DNA of 64,000 bases from Slackia heliotrinireducens DSM 20476. Lineage in GTDB: Bacteria; Actinomycetota; Coriobacteriia; Coriobacteriales; Eggerthellaceae. This document shows positions 36,172 to 45,803 of the stretch, one piece after another. The stretch is from the NCBI RefSeq assembly GCF_000023885.1, contig NC_013165.1:1612001-1676000 (forward strand). The letters run 5' to 3'. The stretch's first letter is position 1; every line of letters starts with the position of its first letter. The notes beneath the pieces are model-generated. The model saw only the letters and a program-made list of their open reading frames with translations. It was not told the origin of the DNA and searched no databases. Position numbers and translations under genes: made by a program.

Positions 36172-37099
36172 GGTCGGCCTTATCATCAAGAACCTCTTTT
36201 ACAACGTACTGCGGCGCTTTGTTCATGGTCATGAACAAGCGTCCCAGGTATTCACCGATGAGCCCCAAGAACATGATGATGGCACCCGAGCACACAAGCA
36301 TGGTGACCATAAGCGAGCTCCAGCCCATGGCCACAGTCGGATCCAGCAAACGCCTGATAATGAGCGCGATGGCGCCGATCAGGCCGATCGAGCCGAGCGC
36401 CGCGCCCACGATTGCCGCCGCCCGAAGCGGCGCCATGGAGAAGTTCAGCACGATGGACCACAAGCGGACCAGGCTTTTCAGGTTGTATCCCGACACGCCG
36501 CTCTCACGGTCGAAATGCTCGACCGGCACATTCGTCATGTTATGCGTGATGCGGAACAGGATGCCCTGCACGTATACGTAGGGACCTTCGTATTTGGCGG
36601 CTTCTTTGGCGATGTAGTCGCGCATGACGAAGAAGTTGCTGGACTCGACACCCTTTGGACGGTGCTGCAACGTGCGCATGGTCCACATGGTGAAAGCGGA
36701 TCCCATACGTCGCCACCAGGCCTCATGCTGCTCGGGGAACTCGGCGAACACCACGTCCCAACCGTTTTCCATCTCACGGACCAGCTTCAGGCATTGCGAA
36801 GGATGGGTCTGCATGTCGTCATCCATCAGCATGACGTAGTCGCCGGTCGTGCGGCCCAATCCGGCCATGATGGCGTTATGCTGGCCGAAGTTCTTCGCCA
36901 GGTTAACACCGATGATCTTCGGGTCTTCTTCATGAAGAGAGCGGATGACGTCGAACGTGCCGTCGGTGGAACCGTCGTTTACCAGGACGAATTCGTAGTC
37001 GTATCCCGCACCCGTCAGCTCGGCCCGGGTCAGGGCAACCACTTTCCCAATCATGTCCTTCGAGTAATAACACGGTATGACAACCGAAACGCACGTCAA
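36161..37099 (-). CDS. Polyprenyl-phosphate glycosyltransferase, GtrB/ArnC-like (second copy)
   Basis: A 312-residue GT2 with VSVVIPCYYSKDM, LVNDGSTDGT, LMDDDMQTHPSQ and NFGQHNAIMAGL motifs and two C-terminal helices (about 225-247 and 258-282). It is a clear paralogue of the gene at 24124. It starts with TTG; an ATG further in would delete the first beta strand. It heads the dTDP-sugar operon and is the likely partner of the YfhO proteins. No second flippase pair is visible beside it, so it may share the SMR pair. Confidence 0.92.
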   Translation of the reverse strand: MTCVSVVIPCYYSKDMIGKVVALTRAELTGAGYDYEFVLVNDGSTDGTFDVIRSLHEEDPKIIGVNLAKNFGQHNAIMAGLGRTTGDYVMLMDDDMQTHPSQCLKLVREMENGWDVVFAEFPEQHEAWWRRMGSAFTMWTMRTLQHRPKGVESSNFFVMRDYIAKEAAKYEGPYVYVQGILFRITHNMTNVPVEHFDRESGVSGYNLKSLVRLWSIVLNFSMAPLRAAAIVGAALGSIGLIGAIALIIRRLLDPTVAMGWSSLMVTMLVCSGAIIMFLGLIGEYLGRLFMTMNKAPQYVVKEVLDDKADHDE

Positions 37100-37189
37100 A
37101 ACAATCAGTCCCTATCCTGGCCCGTCAATATCAAGGCATAAGTATACCGCGACCGCACTCAGAACATGTAAAACGTGCGTCTAATATCG

Positions 37190-38986
37190 CTAATCATTCG
37201 CAGAATAGTCGTACACGGAAACCCAGTAGGCCTTGTCGTTTCCGATGTTCACCTCATCCACAACCTGCATGGTGGCATTCGGGTAGTAATGCTCCTGAAG
37301 ATGCAGCAGCACGCCGTCGGCAATATCGGGATTGTGCGTAACCAGCACCGTTCTGTCGTCTTCAACCAAGGACTTGATGGTGTTGTCGATTCCGATGTTC
37401 TCCAAAGAGGAATTGGACATGGGCGAATTGATGGTCCAGCCGCCTAAGAACTGGTTGCTCTCGAGGAAGTCCTTGCTGGGAATGTACCGGTACTCGAATC
37501 CCTGCTCGATGCGGGTGTAGGCCTTGACATCCCAGATGCGGATGACATCGGGGTCGCTTGCGAACTGCAGGGACGCCTTCTCCATAACGGGCTCGTCCGA
37601 CATGACGAAGGTGTCTATCTTGGCGGGGTTGAACGCAGGCACAAGATGCGCGACCACGAACAGTGTGGCCAGCACCCATACGACGCCCGATGCCCCCGAA
37701 ACCACCATGGCCCTTGCCTGGGCTTTGGCCTCTTTTTCCGACGTAGTTCGTCCGCCCTCCCTCGAAGCCAGCATAATGCCGATCACGACGAAGAGCCATA
37801 CGGTGTGCTCGACACGGTTAGGGAATCTACCGATAAACACCAGCACAATGGCGACAAGGGCCATCATGCCTATCAGTCCGTACACCATGCGTCGTCCGCG
37901 TTTGCCGTTGGCCATGAGCAACCCGCCGATGGTAACCGCAAGGATGCCCAAGAAGAACGTCCGGTCGTGGATGAGCAGCGTGGATGCGAACCATTTTGCG
38001 GTGTCAAGGGGCGTGCGCAACGTGCCGTGACCTACGCTCACGATGTCTTCAAGCTTTTCGCTCGTGAAATACTCAGGGTCGGCGGTAACCCAACTGTCAG
38101 CCAAAACGTAGTCGTTTTTCGATACGCCCAGAGCCTGAAGCTGGTCTTCGGCCTCATCGTATTCGGGCATGAGGAAGTCCGAGATGTTCGAACGCCAATG
38201 GTTGTATTCCCGCCAATCCTGCCAGCCGTCCAACTCCCACTGGGCAGTCGTATAGGCATATGCGCACCCACACAGGACGAGTGCAACCACGGTAGGAAGA
38301 AGCCGGCGGACCCATTCCTTCCCCTCAAGCGCAAATCCACTGGTCCAGATGTCAACGAAGATAATCAAGGCCGTAAGGCCGATGAACGGAAGACTGATGA
38401 AGAACACCTCGTAGCGCCATTCGAGACCGAACACGCACAACAGCACGGCCGTAACCTGCGCCCAGACAGGGACCTTGTCGCCCCTGAACGTGGCGAGCAG
38501 CGTGAGCCATCCGGCGGCTGTTACGAGGCCTGATACATAGGAGAAATTGGACGCATGCGAAACACCGGAAAAGAGGAAGAACTCGATGAAGCAAAGACCG
38601 ATGGCGGCCGCGCCCAAACGGGTGCTTCCCAACGCGATGTACACGAACAGAACAAAGGCCACCAGCGCCATAAATCGCTCGGCGATCAGAAACCAGTTAA
38701 GCCCCACGATATGGGTGTTCAGCCAGTACACCAGATGAGCCAATGTGGATCCGATGAAAAGACAGTTTCCGCCTACGTCGTAATGGCCGCTCAACAGAAC
38801 GCCCATGGTCCAGTCGTCATTGGGACCGTAGTATTTATTTGTCAGGCAACCCAGGGCGAACAGGAACAAACCGAACAGCGCAGCAAAAAGAAACCTTCGT
38901 ACGGGGCTTGCCGCAAACCTGTCAACGGCAGCCTCCATTGCCGCGCATTTCGGCTGCAAACGAGTGATGACGCCGTTGATGGACAT
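37190..38986 (-). CDS. Large polytopic membrane protein, GT-C-like
   Basis: A 598-residue protein. A short cytoplasmic N-terminus is followed by about eleven helices up to about 450 and a soluble C-terminal domain (about 460-598). The first outside loop NKYYGPNDDWTM contains the acidic NDDW motif in the position where GT-C glycosyltransferases keep their catalytic Asp. Donor would be a lipid-phosphate sugar. GGAAGGTG precedes ATG 38986. It is a separate unit from the dTDP-sugar operon (90-base gap). The family name is not certain. Confidence 0.75.
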   Translation of the reverse strand: MSINGVITRLQPKCAAMEAAVDRFAASPVRRFLFAALFGLFLFALGCLTNKYYGPNDDWTMGVLLSGHYDVGGNCLFIGSTLAHLVYWLNTHIVGLNWFLIAERFMALVAFVLFVYIALGSTRLGAAAIGLCFIEFFLFSGVSHASNFSYVSGLVTAAGWLTLLATFRGDKVPVWAQVTAVLLCVFGLEWRYEVFFISLPFIGLTALIIFVDIWTSGFALEGKEWVRRLLPTVVALVLCGCAYAYTTAQWELDGWQDWREYNHWRSNISDFLMPEYDEAEDQLQALGVSKNDYVLADSWVTADPEYFTSEKLEDIVSVGHGTLRTPLDTAKWFASTLLIHDRTFFLGILAVTIGGLLMANGKRGRRMVYGLIGMMALVAIVLVFIGRFPNRVEHTVWLFVVIGIMLASREGGRTTSEKEAKAQARAMVVSGASGVVWVLATLFVVAHLVPAFNPAKIDTFVMSDEPVMEKASLQFASDPDVIRIWDVKAYTRIEQGFEYRYIPSKDFLESNQFLGGWTINSPMSNSSLENIGIDNTIKSLVEDDRTVLVTHNPDIADGVLLHLQEHYYPNATMQVVDEVNIGNDKAYWVSVYDYSAND

Positions 38987-39047
38987 GGAGCAGCACCTTC
39001 CTGCACTCTGCAGCGCCGCCCGCTGCACCTCTTGAAACGTAGATATC

Positions 39048-41501
39048 TTACCCTATCCACGCGCCGTTGGAGGCGAAGCGATAAGTTTTTCCACCTATCG
39101 TCTGCGTGCCGGTTCGCATGGCGCCGTCGCCGCCGAAATAGAACCACGTGTCAGCTCCCGCATACCTGATCTTCTTCCATCCGGTGGCCATCGTGGCGTC
39201 GCCGTTAAAGTAATACCACCTGGTAGACGACCCATACGCCAGCTTCTGCCAACCGGTTACACCGGCACCGTCGCCTCCGAAGTAGTACCAATGCCCGCCG
39301 GCCTTCTGCCAGCCAGTGACCATGACGCCCGAACCGTCGAAATAGAACACCTTGTCAGAACCGCCGTATCGTATAGTCTGCAACCCGGTCAGCATCTTGC
39401 AGTCACCGTTGAAATAGAACCATTTCGAAGAGCCTCCGTAGGACAGCTTCTGCCACCCCGTAAGCGCAGCTCCGTTGCTTCCAAGGTAGTACCAGCCGCC
39501 ACCGGATTTAAGCCAGCGGTTCTTCTGCATGTGCCCGCTGCTGTCGAAGTGATACCAGTACGAACCCACTTTCTCCCATTCGCTGGCAGCCGCGCGCCCA
39601 TCGGACTTAAAGTAATACCAGTACCCGTCGATTCTCTTCCATGCGTTGCAAACGGGGCTGTCGTTCACATAATAGTACTGGCCCCCGTCTTCGAGGACCC
39701 AGCCCTCCCGGCTCACGTGGCCTCCCATAGCATTCAGCTGCTTGGCCGCCGCGTTGAAGTTGATAACGCCGTAGCCGTAATAGATGTCGTACCCCGAAGC
39801 ACCCAAATCGGTGCTGGTCGACCTGATGAACTTCTTGAATTCGGAGACCGTCATGCTGCCGTCGACGGATTTGCACATGGCGGCAAGAGCACTCACCATA
39901 GGCGCAGCGTAGGACGTTCCGCTTCCTGCGGAATACGCAGACTTATTCGCTATTGCCGTGCTGAGAATGTTTTGGCCAGGCGCCACGCAATAAACGCTAT
40001 CGTTGAACTCGGATGACGGATAGTGGTCTAGGCTTCCCTGCGAAACGCCGCCTACACCCACAACGTTGCTGAACCCTGCAGGGTACATGAGGGGATTTGA
40101 CCCGGTGCCGTAGTTGCCGACAGCCGCAACCATAAGCACGTTTTTGGATGCCGCATAATCGACGGCCGCCTGCAACGGCGAGATGCTGTGGTTCTCAAAG
40201 TACATTTCGGACACACCCACGCTGAGGTTCATGACATTTGCACCCGTATAGTCGACACCAGCATAAATACCGGCTATAAGGTTACTCACGCTCGTGCTGC
40301 CCGAATCGCCGAAGATCATTACGGGAGCCATAGCGGCATCGGGCACCAGGCCTGCTATGCCCTTGCCGTTGTTCTGTTCGGCACCGATTATGCCGGCGCA
40401 CATGGTGCCGTGACGAGACACCGGTGCGGTATCGTACGAACCTGCGACGACGTTCCAGCCAGCTACAACGTTGCCATAATTGATGTCTTCATGCTTTACG
40501 GAAGAAGACCCCGTTCCGCACAATCCCGTGTCGACGATCGCGACCAGCGGTCTGACGCCCTTAGCAGATTCGCTGACCGCACCGGTGTATCCCGCCGCCC
40601 ACGCTGCGGAGGCATTTGTAGATGTAAGGTACCATTGCTCCGATATGCGCGGATCGTTGTACCCCTTGATCGCTTGCGTCTCCACCGGCTCTTCCGAGGT
40701 TTCGTCCGTCTCTTCTGACTCAGGCTGCGCTTCAGACTTCGCAGCTTCGGAAACGTCAGCAGATTCGTCCGTATCAGGCTCCGAGGATTCGTCGGAAGCG
40801 TCTGCTTCGTGCGTATCCGATGTAACGGCGTCGCCCATCACTTCCGTGTCGGATGCGGTTTCAGGAGCCTGATCAAGGCCGCTTTCCGACTCCAGCACTG
40901 GACGCACATCGGGAACAATGCCTTCGTCCGATCCATCGTCAAACGCCTCGACATAGTAATCAGGCTCAATCGACTCGACCATGTCGGCATGAATAGTTCC
41001 GGGGAGGCTCCTGTAATCGTTGCAGGTGTAGAAGTTGCCCGCTACAGGTGTCAGCACTCCAGCATCGACAGCGGCTTCGAGCTCCATTGCGAATTGGAAG
41101 TCTGCCAACCGCTCTTCGTCAACGGAGACGATGTAGCCATCATACGCGTCTGTTGGCACATCGGCGACGGTGCCTGATTCCCCGGAGCCGCCCACGAGCA
41201 GCTGCTCGAAATCCTCTATCTCGCTATCGGGTAGTCCCGGCTCATCCGACGCTTCTACAACCGAGTCGGTACCCTTGGTGACAGCTGGATCGGCGAGTGG
41301 TTCATAAACATCGGATTCATTTGAGTCTCCCTCATCGACAACCTGCAAAGCGGCATCGTCGATAGTGTCAAAAGATATATCGCTCGGATTATAATCTTGC
41401 TGTACAGAACATCCGCCCAGTACAACGAGCATGCACAGCCAAACCAGACAGACGCACATCTTCTGGATCGGGGCGCCTATGTAGTGTATTGCGGGCTTCA
41501 T
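39048..41501 (-). CDS. Secreted lipoprotein subtilase with cell-wall-binding repeats
   Basis: An 817-residue protein. The signal peptide ends in lipobox LGGC (Cys31), and an acidic low-complexity linker follows. A probable I9-like propeptide (about 123-192, YIVSVDEERL) leads into a second acidic linker. The S8 domain (about 285-590) has an intact triad: D324 (VDTG), H364 (RHGT), S530 (GTSYAAP). About nine to ten Trp/Tyr-rich repeats of the choline-binding type (GW-x-K-x-x-G-x-W-Y-Y-F) run from about 600 to the end. Lipid and repeat anchors together would place it between membrane and wall. It could process neighbouring surface proteins. Confidence 0.92.
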   Translation of the reverse strand: MKPAIHYIGAPIQKMCVCLVWLCMLVVLGGCSVQQDYNPSDISFDTIDDAALQVVDEGDSNESDVYEPLADPAVTKGTDSVVEASDEPGLPDSEIEDFEQLLVGGSGESGTVADVPTDAYDGYIVSVDEERLADFQFAMELEAAVDAGVLTPVAGNFYTCNDYRSLPGTIHADMVESIEPDYYVEAFDDGSDEGIVPDVRPVLESESGLDQAPETASDTEVMGDAVTSDTHEADASDESSEPDTDESADVSEAAKSEAQPESEETDETSEEPVETQAIKGYNDPRISEQWYLTSTNASAAWAAGYTGAVSESAKGVRPLVAIVDTGLCGTGSSSVKHEDINYGNVVAGWNVVAGSYDTAPVSRHGTMCAGIIGAEQNNGKGIAGLVPDAAMAPVMIFGDSGSTSVSNLIAGIYAGVDYTGANVMNLSVGVSEMYFENHSISPLQAAVDYAASKNVLMVAAVGNYGTGSNPLMYPAGFSNVVGVGGVSQGSLDHYPSSEFNDSVYCVAPGQNILSTAIANKSAYSAGSGTSYAAPMVSALAAMCKSVDGSMTVSEFKKFIRSTSTDLGASGYDIYYGYGVINFNAAAKQLNAMGGHVSREGWVLEDGGQYYYVNDSPVCNAWKRIDGYWYYFKSDGRAAASEWEKVGSYWYHFDSSGHMQKNRWLKSGGGWYYLGSNGAALTGWQKLSYGGSSKWFYFNGDCKMLTGLQTIRYGGSDKVFYFDGSGVMVTGWQKAGGHWYYFGGDGAGVTGWQKLAYGSSTRWYYFNGDATMATGWKKIRYAGADTWFYFGGDGAMRTGTQTIGGKTYRFASNGAWIG

Positions 41502-41610
41502 TCAGGCAGCACCTTACGGATTAGTTGACAGGTCTGCACCTTACCATGCTTTCCGTGAGGATACAGCCGCATTCACCATTAACCCAGAACGCCACAGACG
41601 TAGCAACCAG

Positions 41611-41638
41611 TAAAAAAGGGCGCCCCGAAGAGCGCCCC
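41611..41638 (-). terminator. Terminator of the L,D-transpeptidase gene
   Basis: On the minus strand GGGCGC, an eight-base loop, GCGCCC and then TTTTTTA follow the stop by about ten bases. Confidence 0.85.
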
Positions 41639-41645
41639 TGTTTCA

Positions 41646-43244
41646 TTAGTAGATGTACACCTTTGTGCCATATGGAATGTTGTTCTGAATCCATTTAGCA
41701 CGCTCGATCGGCATACGAACGCAACCGTGCGAGATGTTCATGCCCATGCGTCCGTCCTTCACGTCATCTGCGGAAGGCCTGCTGTAGTACAGGATGGAGT
41801 GCATCAGGTAGTCGTTGAAGAACTGCGTGTAGTAGTAGCACTGATAGTACTGGTTGCCGAAGGAGTAACCCTTGCTGCCTACGGTGAATTCTCCCTTCAC
41901 GGTAGGCGTCGCGGCGGCTCCGGTGGAAACGCGCCAGTAATCATACAGGTAACGGTTGCCGTTGGGACCCTTGTAGATGTAAATCCAATTCTTATGGGTG
42001 TCGATAATGACCACCCAATTCGTAGCGCTGTACAGGGAGTTCGCCTTGGCAAGGTTCGTGTCCTTAACCCACTTTCCGTTAGCATTCACATAGTAATTGC
42101 CCACGTAGGTGTTGGATGCCATGGCACCGCTGGAGTAGAAGTAGTACCAGTCGTTCTTCACCTTCAGCCACTGGCTGTTCACCATGCGGCCGCTGTCGCG
42201 GAAGTAGTACCAAGAGCCTTTGATCTGCTTCCAGCCCTTCTGCATGGCGCCGCTCGCAGCGAAATGGTACCAATCGCTGCCGTCCTGAATCCACTGGTCG
42301 TAAGCCATGCGGCCAGACCCCTTGAAGTAGTACCAGGTGGTTCCTTCTTTCATCCAGCCGGTCTTCATGGTGCCGTCGCCATTCATGAAGTAATAGTCGG
42401 AGCCGTCATGTACCCAACCGGTCGATGCGGCGCCGCTCTTGGAATCGAAGTGGTACCACGAACCGTCGACCTTCTTCCAGCCGGTCTGCATGGCGCCGCT
42501 GCCGTTCATATAATACGTTTTGCCATTGACGGAGATAAGGCCCTTCTGCATAACGCCGGAAGGGGAATCCATGTAGTACCAAAGACCCTTGTCCTTAACC
42601 CAGCCGGTCTTCATGGCTCCATCGGGATCGCTCATGAAGTACCACTTGGAACCGCTCTTCACCCAACCGGTCTTCATGATGCCGGTCTTAGTATCGAGGT
42701 AGTACCACGTGCCGGCATCGTCCAGCCAGCCGGTCTTCATGATGGCGGTCTCGGTGTCGAAGTAGTAGCGCTTGCCGTCGATGTCCTGCCAGCCCTTGGC
42801 CTTCGTCTTGTCCTCAAGCACGTAGAACTTTCCGGTGCCGTCTTCGGTGTCGTGCCAACCAGGGGTAAGCTCTTCCTCTTCGGGATCTGTGAGGGTTTGT
42901 ACGGTATCTTCAGACCCATCTTCCTCAACAGCGGCTTCGGCAGGAGCCTCAACCTCAGGTTCCTGGACGGCATCGGCATCTTCAGCGTTTTCGATGTCGG
43001 CTACAACGCCTTCGGCATCTTCGCCAACCATGCCGGCTTCGGTCTCAAGCGTCCCTTCAGCAGGCTCCGCAGCTTCGTCGAGAGTGGCTTCGGCAGCAAG
43101 GTCCGTTTGGCCGTCGGCAGCGACTTCATCGGCAAAAGCCTGAACAGAAGTCATGCCGCAGACGAACGCAACCGCCACAGTCGCGAGAAGAGAAGCCAAA
43201 GCCAAACGAAGCGCAACGTTGGCGTTCTGTTGCTTCACGTACAT
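41646..43244 (-). CDS. L,D-transpeptidase with cell-wall-binding repeats
   Basis: A 532-residue secreted protein. The signal peptide is cleaved about at AFA-DE (39-40). An acidic Ala/Glu/Asp linker covers about 40-130, and about twelve to thirteen choline-binding-type repeats cover about 130-400. A C-terminal YkuD domain has the catalytic motif SHGCVRM (H506, C508). These enzymes make 3-3 or lipoprotein cross-links in peptidoglycan or exchange terminal residues. The repeat domain precedes the enzyme, as in several actinobacterial and clostridial proteins. It has its own terminator; the promoter lies in the 108-base gap upstream. Confidence 0.95.
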   Translation of the reverse strand: MYVKQQNANVALRLALASLLATVAVAFVCGMTSVQAFADEVAADGQTDLAAEATLDEAAEPAEGTLETEAGMVGEDAEGVVADIENAEDADAVQEPEVEAPAEAAVEEDGSEDTVQTLTDPEEEELTPGWHDTEDGTGKFYVLEDKTKAKGWQDIDGKRYYFDTETAIMKTGWLDDAGTWYYLDTKTGIMKTGWVKSGSKWYFMSDPDGAMKTGWVKDKGLWYYMDSPSGVMQKGLISVNGKTYYMNGSGAMQTGWKKVDGSWYHFDSKSGAASTGWVHDGSDYYFMNGDGTMKTGWMKEGTTWYYFKGSGRMAYDQWIQDGSDWYHFAASGAMQKGWKQIKGSWYYFRDSGRMVNSQWLKVKNDWYYFYSSGAMASNTYVGNYYVNANGKWVKDTNLAKANSLYSATNWVVIIDTHKNWIYIYKGPNGNRYLYDYWRVSTGAAATPTVKGEFTVGSKGYSFGNQYYQCYYYTQFFNDYLMHSILYYSRPSADDVKDGRMGMNISHGCVRMPIERAKWIQNNIPYGTKVYIY

Positions 43245-43352
43245 GATTTACCCTTTCCATCTTAGTGCGAACTGCTTCAGTATAGGCCAAATCGACATAG
43301 ACATCTGTCTAAAACTGCCAACGGCCCTTAACTGTAATATTCGCAGATATAC

Positions 43353-45662
43353 CTATGCTGCCTTTGGCGCAACGGCCACCTGCGACTTTAAGACGCCGTT
43401 GCTGTCGAACGTGCACTTCATGTCATTGATGGTCACAACGCCAGTGACCATGCGTCCTTCAGGCGTGAAGAAGAATTTCTCGTTCTTGCCGTTGTAGGCA
43501 ATGGTCTGCCACCCGGTCAGCATGGTGCCGTTCGAAGCGAACCTGAACCAGCTGGTTCTTCCGTTAAGAGCAAGCTTCTGCCAGCCGGTCTGCATGGCTC
43601 CGTTCGCGTTGAAATAGAACGTCTTCTCAACACCCCCGTATACAATCTTCTGGAAGCCTGTCAGCATCTTTCCCTCGGTATCGAAGAAATACCATTTGGC
43701 AGAGGTTCCAGAGCCCACCTTCTGCCACCCGGTCTGCATGACGCCTTCGGTGTTGAAATAGTACCAGGTGCCGTCAAGACTCTTCCAGCCGATGGCTGCG
43801 GCACCGTTGGCGTTGAAGTAATACCGCTTCACGACGCCGTTCGATTCGATCTGCCGCCAGCCCGTGAGCATCTTGCCCGCGTCGTTGAAGTAATAGTATC
43901 TGGAGGTAGACCCGGACGTGATCTTCTGCAGGCCCGTCTGCATGATGCCTGCTGAGTTGAAGTAGTACCAGACACCCGACAGCTTCTTCCACTCTGTGGC
44001 CATGGCACCCGTGGAGTCGAAATAGAACGTACTGGTTGCGCCCTTGTACAGCAGTTTTTGGAATCCGGTCAGCATCACGCCGCTATCGGGATCGAGGTAA
44101 TACCACTTCCCCTTCACGTCGCCCTTGTCGAGCTTCTGCCAACCCTTTTGCATGATGCCGGCGCTGTCGAAGTAAAACTGTGCCCCGTCATCTATGGTCT
44201 GCCAACCGGTCAGCATCTTCCCGCTTGCGCTGAAGTAGAACCTTTGGTCCACACCGTTGTAGGTGATGGTCTGCCAACCGGTCAGCATCCTGCCGCTGGC
44301 ATTCATGTAATACCACGAGCCGTTGACCTTGCACCATCCGGTGACCATGGCGCCCGAGCTCTTGAAGTAATACCAGGAGCCGTTCACTTTCGCCCAGCTA
44401 TTAGCATACATTTTGCCGTTGGCGTCGAAACGGTACCAGGTGCTGCCCGATTTCCACCAGCAACTTGTCAGAGCGTAGCCGTTGGCATCGAAACGGTACC
44501 AATACCCGTCAGCGAAGCCCCAAGCGTTCTTCACGTAGGACCCGCCTTCCTTCAGCATGATATGGCCGTTTACCACCTCGATGGTGCCCAGATAGTTCTC
44601 GCAGTCTTTCAGCTCGTTGCGGTACCTGTTTTGCCAGCCTTGATGGTATTGAGGCTGGCTCGGATAGAAGTATGCCACGTTGTTAACCACGTAGTTGCAG
44701 AGCACCGTGACGAATTGCCTGTCCGACATGGACTTCTTAAGCCCAGCACCAGGGTTGTTACCGTAGTAGTAGCCGCCCACGAACTGACGCCACCCTCCGG
44801 ATCCGAACAGATTGCACATACCCCAGCAAAGGCCTTTTACACAATCGGCGCGGTTCTTGATGGGAACTCCGATGCTGGTCATGTGCGCTTCCGCGATAAT
44901 GTAATAGTTCTTGTAGGCCCAGCCGTCCTGAAGCGCCGCGAATTCCTTGGGATTGGCCTTGTAGGCGGCGTGCCAGGAAGCGTTCAGCGTGGCGCCCACA
45001 GACGTCAGACCGCCGTCGTACATGGCGTTCCAGGCTTTGAATTTGCTTTCCGTCATCGTGGTGTACGACTTGAACATGGAATAGGTCTTCGGATTGTAGT
45101 TGTAGCAGGCGATCAGGAACTCAAGCAGGTCGTAGCGGTTGTCGAACTGATAGTATCCGACGGCGTGGTATCCGTCGAAGTAGCTCAACCCCTGGTCATA
45201 GTTCTGATTGCTCTCGTATTTTGCGAAGTATTTCATCTCATCGGAGAGATACATCGGTGTTACTGTGGGTTCAGCCAGAGTTCTCACCTGGCCGTCTTCG
45301 TCGGAAGCTTCGGCATAGAAGTCCATCTTGTCGTAACCGGAAGGCTCCGGCACGGACGTGTCGACCACCTCGTATGGATCCTCCTCCGCCTGCTCATCCG
45401 CAGACTCGACAGATTGAGAAGCAGCTTCTTCCTCGTCTAGGGCAGCAAGCAGCTCCTCGACCATTTCGTCCTGCTCGGCAGCTTGCGTTTCATTTTCTGC
45501 ATCCTGCACTGCGGCAGAATCAGCGTCTTCGGTTGTAGTTTCAAGAGCCTGGTTTGCATCCGCGTCAACGGTCTCGTCTGCGAAGGCCTCGGGAACGATC
45601 CCCATGGTGCAAAGGGCAACGGTCACCAGGCAAACAAGTGTTGTTTTTAAGGCGTGTTTCAT
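43353..45662 (-). CDS. Secreted lysozyme-like protein with ~17 cell-wall-binding repeats
   Basis: A 769-residue protein. The signal peptide is cleaved near AFA-DE; an acidic linker runs to about 130. A novel-looking domain covers about 136-365. It contains YES at 149-151 and GYYQF at 169-173, spaced like the catalytic Glu and the Gly-Leu/Tyr-x-Gln motif of lytic transglycosylase or lysozyme folds. Paired Cys residues occur in DCVKGLCWGMC. About sixteen to seventeen choline-binding-type repeats fill the rest. A muramidase-type cell-wall hydrolase is inferred; the family is not named. Divergent from the cysteine-peptidase gene at 45804. Confidence 0.85.
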   Translation of the reverse strand: MKHALKTTLVCLVTVALCTMGIVPEAFADETVDADANQALETTTEDADSAAVQDAENETQAAEQDEMVEELLAALDEEEAASQSVESADEQAEEDPYEVVDTSVPEPSGYDKMDFYAEASDEDGQVRTLAEPTVTPMYLSDEMKYFAKYESNQNYDQGLSYFDGYHAVGYYQFDNRYDLLEFLIACYNYNPKTYSMFKSYTTMTESKFKAWNAMYDGGLTSVGATLNASWHAAYKANPKEFAALQDGWAYKNYYIIAEAHMTSIGVPIKNRADCVKGLCWGMCNLFGSGGWRQFVGGYYYGNNPGAGLKKSMSDRQFVTVLCNYVVNNVAYFYPSQPQYHQGWQNRYRNELKDCENYLGTIEVVNGHIMLKEGGSYVKNAWGFADGYWYRFDANGYALTSCWWKSGSTWYRFDANGKMYANSWAKVNGSWYYFKSSGAMVTGWCKVNGSWYYMNASGRMLTGWQTITYNGVDQRFYFSASGKMLTGWQTIDDGAQFYFDSAGIMQKGWQKLDKGDVKGKWYYLDPDSGVMLTGFQKLLYKGATSTFYFDSTGAMATEWKKLSGVWYYFNSAGIMQTGLQKITSGSTSRYYYFNDAGKMLTGWRQIESNGVVKRYYFNANGAAAIGWKSLDGTWYYFNTEGVMQTGWQKVGSGTSAKWYFFDTEGKMLTGFQKIVYGGVEKTFYFNANGAMQTGWQKLALNGRTSWFRFASNGTMLTGWQTIAYNGKNEKFFFTPEGRMVTGVVTINDMKCTFDSNGVLKSQVAVAPKAA

Positions 45663-45803
45663 AGGTCAATCCTCGTTTGTCGGTCTGAACAGCCATTTTA
45701 CACGAGGTGCCAAATTGTTACGGTTGGAAGAACCCTGAATGGCCCCATAACACGTATAATCGATACAGCAAAAACACGAATACGACGAATAAACGGACAT
45801 AGT
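45663..45803. promoter_or_regulatory. Divergent promoter region of two repeat-protein genes
   Basis: The 141-base gap must serve both directions. On the plus strand a perfect TATAAT lies at 45755-45760, 43 bases before the ATG, without a convincing -35 box. Confidence 0.4.

Noticed and set aside
42080-44500. Regular ~60-base repeats that could suggest a CRISPR array
   Set aside because: The repeats are contiguous, diverged and in frame with GW/YY protein repeats; there are no constant repeats with unique spacers.
41727-45440. Long plus-strand frames opposite the two repeat proteins
   Set aside because: The repeats in the products mirror the periodicity of the real minus-strand genes; no start signals.
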